Of a DNA stretch of 64,000 nt, positions 26,735 through 34,445 are shown one piece after another. The translations under genes were made by a program, and so were the position numbers. The stretch comes from Vampirovibrionales bacterium (GTDB lineage: Bacteria; Cyanobacteriota; Vampirovibrionia; Vampirovibrionales; Vampirovibrionaceae), in assembly GCA_016712355.1 (NCBI GenBank), contig JADJRF010000005.1, positions 1,674,001-1,738,000 of the forward strand, given 5' to 3'. Numbering within the stretch: position 1 is the stretch's first letter; each line of letters opens with the position of its first letter. The notes beneath the pieces are model-generated. The model searched no databases, had not been told where the DNA came from, and saw only the letters and a list, made by a program, of their open reading frames with translations.

Positions 26735-27160
26735 ATGAAACTCGCTCATAAATTTGCCGGGGTCTTCGCTTGCGGCGCTTTTATTCTCGTGAGTCTAACC
26801 ACTTACTTTGCTTCCATGAATCCGATCACCCTGGTCGAAAGCGCCCTGAATCCGCAAACGATGGATGAGGTTGTCGATACGTCGCTGGAGCGACCTTTAA
26901 AAGTCCTGACGCTGGCCTTCCCCAGCGCCGTGGCGGCAGGAATTCTGGGCTATTTACTAGGCGGCGTTCTGGGAAAACCCAAGCGTCCTGTTAAGTCATC
27001 CGCCTCTAAGGCCGTGGCTGTCGAAATTGCCGCCCCGCTCCCCATCCCCGCTTTGGCGGGCGACCCTATCGAGGGTCCGTCAATGACCGGCGAAGAAACG
27101 TTTTTGGATGATGTTGCAACGCCTCCCGCAGAAGCGAGTCCTGATACGTCTCGGGTGTAG
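26735..27160 (+). CDS. Membrane protein of unknown function downstream of flhA
   Basis: A 141-residue protein with two hydrophobic segments (about residues 8-25 and 55-78, the second rich in Gly: VAAGILGYLLGGVLG) and a C-terminal cytoplasmic tail of Pro/Ala/Asp-rich sequence. It starts 20 nt after flhA behind GGGAG and is probably co-transcribed. The gene order suggests an accessory role near the flagellar apparatus, but the sequence shows no known motif. Confidence 0.6.
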   Translation: MKLAHKFAGVFACGAFILVSLTTYFASMNPITLVESALNPQTMDEVVDTSLERPLKVLTLAFPSAVAAGILGYLLGGVLGKPKRPVKSSASKAVAVEIAAPLPIPALAGDPIEGPSMTGEETFLDDVATPPAEASPDTSRV

Positions 27161-27203
27161 TTCAGGGGATGCGCGATAGACGGGTAAAAACCTGTCTGTG
27201 AGC

Positions 27204-27222
27204 CCTCTTCTTCCTGAAGAGG
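27204..27222 (+). terminator. Hairpin after the flhA-linked gene
   Basis: CCTCTTC (27204-27210), loop TTCCT and GAAGAGG (27216-27222) form a 7-bp stem 44 nt after the stop. A T-rich stretch (TTTATTTTGTTTTTATT) begins 11 nt later, so it is an imperfect terminator candidate. Confidence 0.35.
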
Positions 27223-27239
27223 CAATTCGTGGCTTTATT

Positions 27240-27267
27240 TTGTTTTTATTATTTATGAGCGTATTCT
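27240..27267 (+). promoter_or_regulatory. Candidate promoter for the EF-hand protein gene
   Basis: TTGTTT (27240-27245), a 16-nt spacer and TATTCT (27262-27267) give a moderate match, placing the start of transcription about 60 nt before the ATG at 27336. Confidence 0.35.
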
Positions 27268-27335
27268 GATCGAGCTTTTGGTCAATCCATCAATCCAGAC
27301 CCGTACTCGTGAGCAGAGAGAAAGAGGATGAGACG

Positions 27336-28448
27336 ATGGCGGATGTGAATTTTATCTATAGTACTGCAGGACGGTACGTGGGCGCTGGCGCTGCCGGAAT
27401 GACCTATCAGGACTGGACGAATGCAAACATCCAGAGCGTTTTCAAAGGCGATGGCATCCATTCTTTTGGCGCAAATCGCTCTTGGGATCTGAACGCTGTC
27501 GATGGCATCCTCACTAAAGATGAAGTGAATTGGTCCATACAGGATATTAACTCGCCTGGCCGCAGTAGCAGCAGATCAGACTATAACTGTCTTAAATTCT
27601 TACAAGATAACTTTGACACCCTGGATAAGGACAAAAACGGCTTAACAGCCGCTGAAATCTACAGTGCGCTTGGGACATCCGCCCCGGTTACGACGACGAC
27701 GACGACCCCTAAGACAACGACTACTACCCCAACCACTACCCCAACTACCACGCCCAGTACGACCGTCACCACGCCTGCCGCGACGACCAATACTTCTCCA
27801 GGCGGCGTGCCCAATTTTACACAGACTCACGGCGCTGCGGATGCGAACAAAGACGGTAAACTCTCGCAAGAGGAGTTGACCAATTTCCTGAAGCGCGATG
27901 ATATTAGCGTCGCGGATCAGACTCGCGCCAAGTTCCTGAACGATAATTTCAGCAAATTGGATGCCAATAAAGATGGGCTGACGACACAAGAAATTACCGA
28001 TGTCGCCGCCAAATCTGACGATAAAGCGGTGCTGGATAGCAAAGATCTTAGCGTTGTGGATCAAGAAGGTAAATCGAACTCGGTTATCAATTTCAACAAG
28101 ACCCACGGCGCTGCGGATGCGAACAAAGACGGTAAACTCTCGCAAGAGGAGTTGACCAATTTCCTGAAGCGCGATGATATTAGCGTCGCGGATCAGACTC
28201 GCGCCAAATTCCTGAACGATAATTTCAGCAAGTTGGATGCCAATAAAGATGGACTGACGACGCAAGAGATTACCGATGCCGCCGCCAAGAAATCAGATAG
28301 TAATATTCTCGACGCTCGCGATCTGAAATCTTCAAACGGTGCGCAGATCGATAATCTAAAAGCCTTGTTCCAGATGTTCATGCAGATGATTATGATGATG
28401 TTCGGTTTTGGCGGCGGCTTTGGCGGCCAACAAGGCTACAGATACTAA
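27336..28448 (+). CDS. EF-hand calcium-binding-like protein with duplicated module and Thr-rich linker
   Basis: A 370-residue protein with at least six EF-hand-like loops. Two weak ones lie in the N-terminal third (NAVDGILTKDE, DKDKNGLTAAE). A linker of some 40 residues is mostly Thr and Pro. A module with two canonical DANKDGxLxxxE loops then appears twice, almost identically, about 92 residues apart. The C-terminus is Met/Phe/Gly-rich (FQMFMQMIMMMFGFGGG), hydrophobic but short. There is no classical signal peptide, so location is uncertain. A good ribosome site (AGAGG, 8 nt) selects ATG 27336 over GTG 27309. Calcium binding is expected from the loops (D-x-N-x-D-G); the biological role is not known. 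Confidence 0.75.
   Translation: MADVNFIYSTAGRYVGAGAAGMTYQDWTNANIQSVFKGDGIHSFGANRSWDLNAVDGILTKDEVNWSIQDINSPGRSSSRSDYNCLKFLQDNFDTLDKDKNGLTAAEIYSALGTSAPVTTTTTTPKTTTTTPTTTPTTTPSTTVTTPAATTNTSPGGVPNFTQTHGAADANKDGKLSQEELTNFLKRDDISVADQTRAKFLNDNFSKLDANKDGLTTQEITDVAAKSDDKAVLDSKDLSVVDQEGKSNSVINFNKTHGAADANKDGKLSQEELTNFLKRDDISVADQTRAKFLNDNFSKLDANKDGLTTQEITDAAAKKSDSNILDARDLKSSNGAQIDNLKALFQMFMQMIMMMFGFGGGFGGQQGYRY
27828..28279 (+). repeat. Direct repeat, two near-identical copies of about 176 bp, period 276 bp
   Basis: Copy one runs from 27828 to about 28003 and copy two from 28104 to about 28279. They differ at only a few synonymous positions, which points to a recent duplication or gene conversion within the EF-hand gene. 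The roughly 100-bp spacer between them is not repeated. Confidence 0.85.
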
Positions 28449-28464
28449 AAAATGCTAACTAAAA

Positions 28465-28502
28465 AATTCTGCGCCCGGAAAATGCTATCCGGGCGCAGAA
28501 TT
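28465..28502. terminator. Strong bidirectional terminator
   Basis: AATTCTGCGCCCGGA (28465-28479) and TCCGGGCGCAGAATT (28488-28502) form a perfect 15-bp stem with an 8-nt loop. An A-run precedes it (T-run for the minus strand) and TGTTTG follows. It separates the convergent EF-hand and AT-hook genes. Confidence 0.85.
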
Positions 28503-28522
28503 GTTGTTTGAAGCGTCAGCGT

Positions 28523-29071
28523 TTAGGCTTGGTACACTTTAACCGGACGAGGACCGGCTCCCGGACGTTCGCTGACGGAGATGTTCTGATAGGTGCTTTT
28601 CATCTGTTTTAAAACAGAGGTAATGACCGATTGCTTGTTGACGTCACGATTACGACGCGCAACTTCTGCGTAAACGTCATTGGCTGTAAACGCTTGTTTC
28701 TGATCGATGAATTTCTGAATGGCGCCTTGAATTTTGCTGGTGAGGCTATCGCTGCCGCGAGGACGCCCTTTGCCAGCGTTTGTTTTGGGAGCGGCGGACG
28801 CCTTTGGTTTAGGGCCCCGCTTTTTGGGCGCTTCAACAGTGGCAGCCGCTTTGGCTTTACGACCGCGCTTAGCGGGAGCCGCCATTTTGGAAGCTGCGGC
28901 CGCTTTCGGCGGACGTCCGCGACGGCCCGGCGCTTTGGCTGCAGGCGCTTTGTCGGCGTTGGCCTTTTTACGTCCCGGGCCGCGTTTTGTGGTAGTGGAA
29001 ACAGAAATGTCGCGTCCCGACATAAATTTTTCGAGATCTTTAAGCGTATCAAACTGAATGGTAACCGGCAT
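28523..29071 (-). CDS. AT-hook, histone-H1-like nucleoid-associated protein
   Basis: A 182-residue, very basic protein. The N-terminal 25 residues are acidic to neutral. Residues about 28-105 form an Ala/Lys/Pro-rich tail with several AT-hook-like cores (KRGPGRKK, RRGRPPKA, KRGRKAK, KRGPKPKA, KGRPRG). The last 75 residues are a compact helical domain (SLTSKIQGAIQKFIDQ ... VITSVLKQMKSTYQNISV), resembling a winged-helix or H1-type domain. It probably binds AT-rich minor grooves and shapes the nucleoid. It has its own promoter at 29123-29151 and a strong terminator after it. The family is recognised only by composition and motifs. Confidence 0.75.
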   Translation of the reverse strand: MPVTIQFDTLKDLEKFMSGRDISVSTTTKRGPGRKKANADKAPAAKAPGRRGRPPKAAAASKMAAPAKRGRKAKAAATVEAPKKRGPKPKASAAPKTNAGKGRPRGSDSLTSKIQGAIQKFIDQKQAFTANDVYAEVARRNRDVNKQSVITSVLKQMKSTYQNISVSERPGAGPRPVKVYQA

Positions 29072-29122
29072 CAGATTGCTATCCCTTATTATCGCTAACG
29101 CAAGGCGTTGGCCTATAGCATC

Positions 29123-29151
29123 AGTAGACCAGAAATTTTAAAATAGGTCAA
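29123..29151 (-). promoter_or_regulatory. Promoter for the AT-hook protein gene
   Basis: On the minus strand TTGACC (29146-29151), a 17-nt AT-rich spacer and TCTACT (29123-29128) precede the gene, with a leader of about 45 nt. The -35 matches five of six positions and the -10 four of six. Confidence 0.5.
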
Positions 29152-29231
29152 TGCAAAAAATAAAAAATAGCAGTTCCAGATGAGACGCATTAAGAGCGTG
29201 AATGGTCAATTGAGCCCCGAAACGTAAGACG

Positions 29232-29259
29232 AGCGGGGCTGCAAATACGCGGCCCCGCT
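29232..29259 (-). terminator. Hairpin after the SGNH hydrolase operon
   Basis: AGCGGGGC (29232-29239) pairs with GCCCCGCT (29252-29259) in a perfect 8-bp stem, 13 nt beyond the stop of the minus-strand operon. The T-run lies before rather than after the stem in that direction, so it may be an RNA-protecting hairpin instead. Confidence 0.35.
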
Positions 29260-29272
29260 TCTAAAAAAACGT

Positions 29273-30127
29273 TTAAGGCGCGTCCTGTAATCGCGAAACA
29301 AATCCCGGCGCAAGCGCTTCGAGATCGTTGCAGACGCTGAGGCTTCGATTATATTGATTTAGAATCCCGGCTAATACGGGCGCAGAAATCCGGATGCCGT
29401 CCGCATTCACCAGGCGCCGCGCGTAATCGCTCGTGCCCGCCGCGTTTGGGTATGCGCCCAGGCTGACGGCTTTTGCGTTGAACGCAAGAAAATCGGCGTC
29501 GTTTTCCGCATAAGTGGCTTTGTTGAATTCTATATACATCGGCTTCAGGCGCGCCAAGCCGCGATCCGCCAGCGATGCCGCGATGAGTCGCGCGACTTTG
29601 GCGTCTCCCGAAGGTAAAATATGGATATTGTCGGCTGCATAGTCGCTAGAAGGCGGCGGCGCGGGCGCCTTGTTGCCGTGGATAATCCCGCTCCAGCCGG
29701 CTGTCTGCCATTGTTGCATCATCAGTTGGACGGTTGCGTTGATCCAGAAGTTATGATAATCGGCGACCGGTAGCGTGGTAATCGGATATACTTGGTAGCC
29801 GTGCGCCTGATAAAACGTCGTCAGCGCTGTAAAGGCGTCCACGGTTTGTTGATAGGGCGTGGCCGCATACACGTCGTTGGTGCCTGTTCCAATAAACAGG
29901 GTTTTGGTTTGGGCGTCTGGATACCGTTGACTTAATGGGGTCTGGCCAAAGATCTTAGTCGGATGCGTCCCTTCATAGTAGTTGACGGCTTCACTCATGG
30001 TGAGTCCGGCCAGGCCGACCTCAATGGTTTCAAAATTTTCCGGATTGGCCAGATACGAGAGCGTTTTGCTGGGCATCTCGCTGCCAGCGATGTTGGAGTC
30101 TCCTGCAAATACCAGTACATGGGTCAT
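29273..30127 (-). CDS. SGNH/GDSL-type hydrolase
   Basis: A 284-residue protein with the four SGNH blocks: GDSN at residues 9-12 (nucleophilic Ser), the Gly block around EVGLAGLTMSE, GTGTNDVY (oxyanion-hole Asn), and DNIHILPSGDAKVA (catalytic Asp-x-x-His). Members are esterases or acyl hydrolases, often acting on carbohydrate esters. No signal peptide is visible, unlike the two upstream genes of the same operon. AAGAGGATAC precedes the ATG. The last 90 residues (beginning PMYIEFNKATYAEN) are an extra domain of unknown kind. The substrate is unknown. Confidence 0.8.
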   Translation of the reverse strand: MTHVLVFAGDSNIAGSEMPSKTLSYLANPENFETIEVGLAGLTMSEAVNYYEGTHPTKIFGQTPLSQRYPDAQTKTLFIGTGTNDVYAATPYQQTVDAFTALTTFYQAHGYQVYPITTLPVADYHNFWINATVQLMMQQWQTAGWSGIIHGNKAPAPPPSSDYAADNIHILPSGDAKVARLIAASLADRGLARLKPMYIEFNKATYAENDADFLAFNAKAVSLGAYPNAAGTSDYARRLVNADGIRISAPVLAGILNQYNRSLSVCNDLEALAPGFVSRLQDAP

Positions 30128-30159
30128 CTTTTGTATCCTCTTAAATCGCCGCTATCCTT

Positions 30160-31035
30160 TTACAGGCCGCTTCGAGACAGCAGATACGCCTCAATAAGGG
30201 CCCGTTCGCTTGCAGAGAGCGTCCGATCGTAAATCAGAATCTCGACGATGTTGCCGTAATAATAGGCGGCGTTAACCCCTGAACCGATTCTGGGTTGCGT
30301 CGCATTGATGTTGTCGGTGTTGCTCGCCGCCGTCGTCCACCCGCTGGTGGAGGCCGTCGAGTTGTTGCTGGCAACGGTAATTGAGGCGCTGCGATTGACG
30401 AAGTCCGCGACATAGGTATTGACTGCATACGCCGAAGGCGTCGCCAGCGTCTTGGTTAAATAGCTCATGGCGGCGGCGTCTCCATTGCGTCCGGCCATGC
30501 TGTCCTTATAAACGGCGCCGTTGTATTCGCGGTAAATCACGAGTCGGGCGACGGTATACGATTGCGTGTTGAACTGGAGCAAATACCGCTGGCTATTCGT
30601 AGGAGGTCCTCCTGAGACAATCATAAATACCGTGGCCCCGGGAATGTTCCTTAAAATGCCGCCTGCCGCCGCTGGCAGGTCCAGCCAATCATCCACGCCA
30701 TCAAAATGCAGTGAGGGCAGATGATTCAGCGCATCGCTGACTAATTGCGGCTGCGAGGCCTTAACGCCTTGCGTCGCGTCGTACGCGGAACCCGTCGCAG
30801 CCTGATTCGCCCAGCGCGCCACTGTCGTCGATCCCAGCGTCGTATCCATCGTTACGCCTGCATCGGCCTTGAGCCAGAGTTTTAGATTGGCGATCGTCGT
30901 CGGCTCGATAAGAGAGGCTTTCAACAGCCCGCCGCCGTAACCACCGGGCGTCAGGACGCCCGCCCCCGCCCAATCGGCGAAGGCGGCCATCCATGTGAGC
31001 GCGAGTATCCCGCACCATAAAAATCGTTTTGTCAT
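30160..31035 (-). CDS. Exported LamG/concanavalin-like protein
   Basis: A protein of about 291 residues with a signal peptide (MTKRFLWCGILALTWMAAFADWAGA). The rest is a single lectin-like beta-sandwich: it opens LKLWLKADAGVTMD, passes LPSLHFDGVDDWLDLP, and closes with VEILIYDRTLSASERALIEAYL, all typical of LamG/pentraxin-like domains in bacterial surface proteins and phage structural proteins. The ATG at 31035 is 4 nt after the upstream stop, behind AGGAGCG; longer frames would overlap the preceding gene. It probably works with the SGNH hydrolase encoded next, perhaps binding a glycan. Confidence 0.7.
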   Translation of the reverse strand: MTKRFLWCGILALTWMAAFADWAGAGVLTPGGYGGGLLKASLIEPTTIANLKLWLKADAGVTMDTTLGSTTVARWANQAATGSAYDATQGVKASQPQLVSDALNHLPSLHFDGVDDWLDLPAAAGGILRNIPGATVFMIVSGGPPTNSQRYLLQFNTQSYTVARLVIYREYNGAVYKDSMAGRNGDAAAMSYLTKTLATPSAYAVNTYVADFVNRSASITVASNNSTASTSGWTTAASNTDNINATQPRIGSGVNAAYYYGNIVEILIYDRTLSASERALIEAYLLSRSGL

Positions 31036-31039
31036 CGTT

Positions 31040-31642
31040 CTAGCGCTCCTGCTCGAACCAGAGGGACGCATGAACCGATGTCGTCGCAACGCCTTTTACC
31101 AGGTTGAGGTTGTCCGCGCCGCGCTGGTAAACGGCCCCGCTGGCCGCGCTGGTCGCATTGGAGCTGGCGGTCATGCTGGTGTTGCTGCTGACGGTTTGAA
31201 TGGTCAGCGTATTGCCGCCGGTAATTACAATGCGATCGCCTGGCGCAAAATCCTGCGTGAAGCTGGCTCCGACGCCGGTAATTGTCGCGCTGCCGACGGT
31301 GGTGCTCACGGTCCCTGCAAGGTTAGAGGATTTTGCGCGACACTCCAGCGTTAATGGATAGAACGTCTGGGCGAGGCCGCTGCGAGCGCCCAGAAAAAAG
31401 GCCGCCTTGGTCACGCTGCCGCAATTCAGCTTGATGGTATCCGAGGCGTCCACCGACAACAGGAGTCCGGCGGCGCGGGTGACGCGCGCGTCGTCGGCGC
31501 TGACCAGGGTGACGGTCGTATTGGTCGAATCCGCTTTATAAAGGTGGCGCGTCGTAACGGCTCCTGACAGACGAGAGTCTGCAAGCGCTGTTTGCGTGGC
31601 GAGCGTTGCCACAGCAAGCGCCAGTAAGAGATATTTAAGCAT
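31040..31642 (-). CDS. Small exported protein with a phage-structural-like segment
   Basis: A 200-residue protein with a signal peptide (MLKYLLLALAVATLATQTALA). A Thr/Ser/Gly-rich segment around residues 112-160 (TTVGSATITGVGASFTQDF, PGDRIVITGG, TIQTVSSNTSMTAS) resembles a beta-rich motif common in phage virion and tail proteins. It is the first gene of a three-gene minus-strand operon with the LamG-like and SGNH genes. No integrase, capsid or lysis genes surround it, so this is not a prophage as it stands; domestication of a virion-type module is a possibility only. Confidence 0.6.
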   Translation of the reverse strand: MLKYLLLALAVATLATQTALADSRLSGAVTTRHLYKADSTNTTVTLVSADDARVTRAAGLLLSVDASDTIKLNCGSVTKAAFFLGARSGLAQTFYPLTLECRAKSSNLAGTVSTTVGSATITGVGASFTQDFAPGDRIVITGGNTLTIQTVSSNTSMTASSNATSAASGAVYQRGADNLNLVKGVATTSVHASLWFEQER

Positions 31643-32102
31643 GGTCGTGGTATTCCCCCTTGACGTTATGGTAAGTGAACACGCGGACGCCGCGCCCAGA
31701 GAGTGCCTCTCTGTCGAAACGCCACCGCGAAAAGAGCCTGATCAGGAATCGTCGCCTGGTGTCCGCAACCCCTCGAACATGTGAGCGTTGCGACGCCTGT
31801 CACATATCAGCATGGCCGATCGGGCTCAAAAAGCATAGCGAATTAGATTTACGATTTTTTGAAACCCTCTCCCTGCTTTGTTTTTTGTCCTTTGGCTCGT
31901 TTATAATTATTTACAATTTGCCTTCCATACCCTGTTCTGGCACAAAATTTTCCTCTGAGGCGTGCTTTCGTATGTCTCTGCTCCTCCTCGCCGGCTCCTC
32001 CATTGGCAGGTTGTGCGCGGAAGAAACGCTCCTTTATGCTGGAAGTGCGTGAGCTTTGCCCGTTTGGGGCGGCTCAGAAAGAGACGAAACGGATCATCGC
32101 TG
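31643..32102. other. Intergenic region between the exported-protein operon and the cyclase gene
   Basis: About 460 nt separating divergent genes. No ORF here has convincing coding composition. The right half is AT-rich and holds the promoter candidate at 31878-31907, which would give the cyclase mRNA a leader of roughly 190 nt. Confidence 0.4.
31878..31907 (+). promoter_or_regulatory. Candidate promoter for the CHASE2-GGDEF gene
   Basis: TTGTTT (31878-31883), an 18-nt spacer and a perfect TATAAT (31902-31907) within an AT-rich tract. Confidence 0.5.
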
Positions 32103-34445
32103 ATGGAAACGCCCAAAGAGTCGCGGGCCGGAGCCGATAGACCTTTTAACCAGCTTCTGGCCGTTGTGCTGGCGGTTATCTTTGCTGTGGCTGTGGTGTT
32201 TGCCATCAATTATTTTCATCTGGATTCTCTAATCGAGGACCTTGAACTCAAGACCTACGATATGCGGGCCTTCCTGCAAAAAGGACCATTGGCTCATCAA
32301 CCCAGCGAAAACATCGTCATCGTGCAATTTGACGACGTGACGCTGAACACCTTCGAAGATGAATTCGGTACCTGGCCCTGGCCGCGCAACGTACATGCCG
32401 ACATGATGGGCTGGTTCAACGATGCAGGCGCCCGCATGGTCGCCTACGACATCATGTTCGTGTCCCGTCAAAAAGGGTCGCACGAGCAGGATCAACAGTT
32501 GATTGACGCCTTTCGTCGCTATCCGAACGTCTATATCGGCATGAATTTTGATAATAACTACGGCCTGCTCAAAGATATGCGAAAAGCGCCCGGCGCCGAG
32601 GCGTTTCGTAGCATTCAACCGTTGTCGATCTCAATTGAAAACCAATTGGCTCGCCATAACGAAAGCGGATTGCTGCGCCCTCGCGTCCTGAATCTGGATG
32701 CAAGCGGCCAGTTCTTTGAAAATCCGGGGATGACCTACAACAATTTTCGCGGGATTCTGCCGGGACTTCTCGCGCAAAAACAACGCATTGCGTTTGTGAA
32801 TCACAGTCGTGACAAGGACGGCGTCAGTCGCAGTAACCCTTTATTCTTTCGTCTGGAGTGGGAAGAGCCGCTGATAAGCGCAGCGCGGCCTTTTCGTTTC
32901 GATGCGGCCGCTGGCGCATGGAAAGATCAGGAAGCGGGCGAACAACGCGGAAAATGGCTGGATGCTAAAAATGAGTGGATCAATGCGCAAGGCTGCCGAA
33001 TGCAACCGCAAAACCCGGCCAAAACCATCGCGCGCTGCCAGAAAACGCTTCATACAGACTATTACCCCTATATGGGGCTCAGAATGCTATTGGATTTGAA
33101 AAACGCTGGAAAATCCACGTCCAGAATTGTACTGACGCGCAACGGCGAACTCCGGATAGATGGGTCGTCGCTGACTGTGCCGCTGGACGCTGACGGGGCG
33201 ATGCTTCTCAAGTGGTACAACATGAGCATTGAGCAAGAGGCCATCGAGGTTTCGCTTAAGCAAATGGAAGAAGCCCGGCTGGCCATGGCGGTCGAGCATC
33301 CAGGGGACGTTCCGCAAATCAAGGCGGTTGAGGAGCAGCTTCGCTCGCAGCTCCAGCGGGATTTTCCGCCGAAGCCTTATGCAGAAATTTCGGCGTGGCG
33401 CATCCTGAAGGCGATGAAGGATGAACGCTCCGGCGGCCTCACCGCCGCAGATAAGGACTTGAAGAATTCCCTGAAAAACAAGGTTATTTTTGTCGGCACC
33501 ACGGCTGTTGCCACTTATGACATCAAAACGACGCCTATTGCGCAGGCCATGCCGGGCGTCGTCATTCAGGCGACCGTGTTTGATAATCTTCAGCAAAATG
33601 CGGGCTTTATGCGGCGCATTGACGATATCTATAATATTTTGCTGATGCTGGCGTTATGCGCTATTTCCGCGACGGCTATCTTTCGGCTTCGATCGGCGTT
33701 GGCTGCCAGCATGGTGGTGGCCGTTCTGTTGGCTTTATACCTGGGAGCCGCCGTTCTCGCCTTCCAGAAGCTGAATTTGTGGATTAATACGGCCGCGCCG
33801 CTCATCGCCGTGACGGTGGTGACGATGCTGACCTATATGATCAAATACGTCAGTAAGAACCGCGCCTACGAACGCACCTACGTCATGGCGACGACAGATG
33901 CGATGACAGGGCTTAAAAACCACCGATTCTTTCAGGAGCATTTGCGCGAATCCATTCAGTTTTCCAATCGCTTTAACAGCAAATTTTCGTTGTTGCTGAT
34001 CGATATTGATCACTTCAAGAAATTCAACGATTCGTTTGGCCACCAGGCGGGCGACGAAGTGTTGCGCGCGGTCGCTCGCAAGCTCAAGACGTCCGTTCGT
34101 AGTAACGATCTTGTTGCGCGTTACGGCGGCGAAGAAATGGCCATTGTGCTGGACAAAGCCAACGAGCGCGAGGCTCTGGAAGTGGGCGCTAAAATTGTTC
34201 GCGCAGTGGCGGAAGAGGCTTATCCCATCGCCGCGGGCGTTTCCAAACATGTGACCATCAGCGTCGGGGCGGCGACTTACCCCACGCATGGCAAGACCCC
34301 CGCAGAGCTGATCGAGTTTTCAGATCAAGGGCTGTATCGTGCCAAGGAGTCGGGACGAAACCGCGTTGGGGCGCAATATGATGCGGACATGCCGCCAAAA
34401 GAAGCTGATTCCGGCTCAGCAGGCGACAGTCACAAGCCCGCCTGA
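32103..34445 (+). CDS. CHASE2-domain diguanylate cyclase
   Basis: A 780-residue inner-membrane sensor. TM1 (about residues 17-38) leads into an extracytoplasmic CHASE2 domain of some 480 residues (DMRAFLQKGP, IVIVQFDDVTLNTF, WPWPRNVHADMM, IMFV, and late KVIFVGTTAVATYDIKTTP). Three closely spaced TM segments (about 540-615) follow, and then a GGDEF domain. The signature reads GGEEM rather than GGDEF/GGEEF. The metal-binding LLIDIDHFKKFND and NDSFGHQAGDEVL blocks are intact, and RSND five residues before the signature fits an inhibitory RxxD site. It should make cyclic di-GMP in response to an unknown external signal. The ATG at 32103 follows GGAT; upstream starts are less likely. Its end overlaps convergent proB by 16 nt. 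Confidence 0.88.
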   Translation: METPKESRAGADRPFNQLLAVVLAVIFAVAVVFAINYFHLDSLIEDLELKTYDMRAFLQKGPLAHQPSENIVIVQFDDVTLNTFEDEFGTWPWPRNVHADMMGWFNDAGARMVAYDIMFVSRQKGSHEQDQQLIDAFRRYPNVYIGMNFDNNYGLLKDMRKAPGAEAFRSIQPLSISIENQLARHNESGLLRPRVLNLDASGQFFENPGMTYNNFRGILPGLLAQKQRIAFVNHSRDKDGVSRSNPLFFRLEWEEPLISAARPFRFDAAAGAWKDQEAGEQRGKWLDAKNEWINAQGCRMQPQNPAKTIARCQKTLHTDYYPYMGLRMLLDLKNAGKSTSRIVLTRNGELRIDGSSLTVPLDADGAMLLKWYNMSIEQEAIEVSLKQMEEARLAMAVEHPGDVPQIKAVEEQLRSQLQRDFPPKPYAEISAWRILKAMKDERSGGLTAADKDLKNSLKNKVIFVGTTAVATYDIKTTPIAQAMPGVVIQATVFDNLQQNAGFMRRIDDIYNILLMLALCAISATAIFRLRSALAASMVVAVLLALYLGAAVLAFQKLNLWINTAAPLIAVTVVTMLTYMIKYVSKNRAYERTYVMATTDAMTGLKNHRFFQEHLRESIQFSNRFNSKFSLLLIDIDHFKKFNDSFGHQAGDEVLRAVARKLKTSVRSNDLVARYGGEEMAIVLDKANEREALEVGAKIVRAVAEEAYPIAAGVSKHVTISVGAATYPTHGKTPAELIEFSDQGLYRAKESGRNRVGAQYDADMPPKEADSGSAGDSHKPA

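Noticed and set aside
29273..31642. Prophage
   Set aside because: Although two proteins look phage-structural, there is no integrase, terminase, capsid, lysis gene or attachment-site repeat around them.
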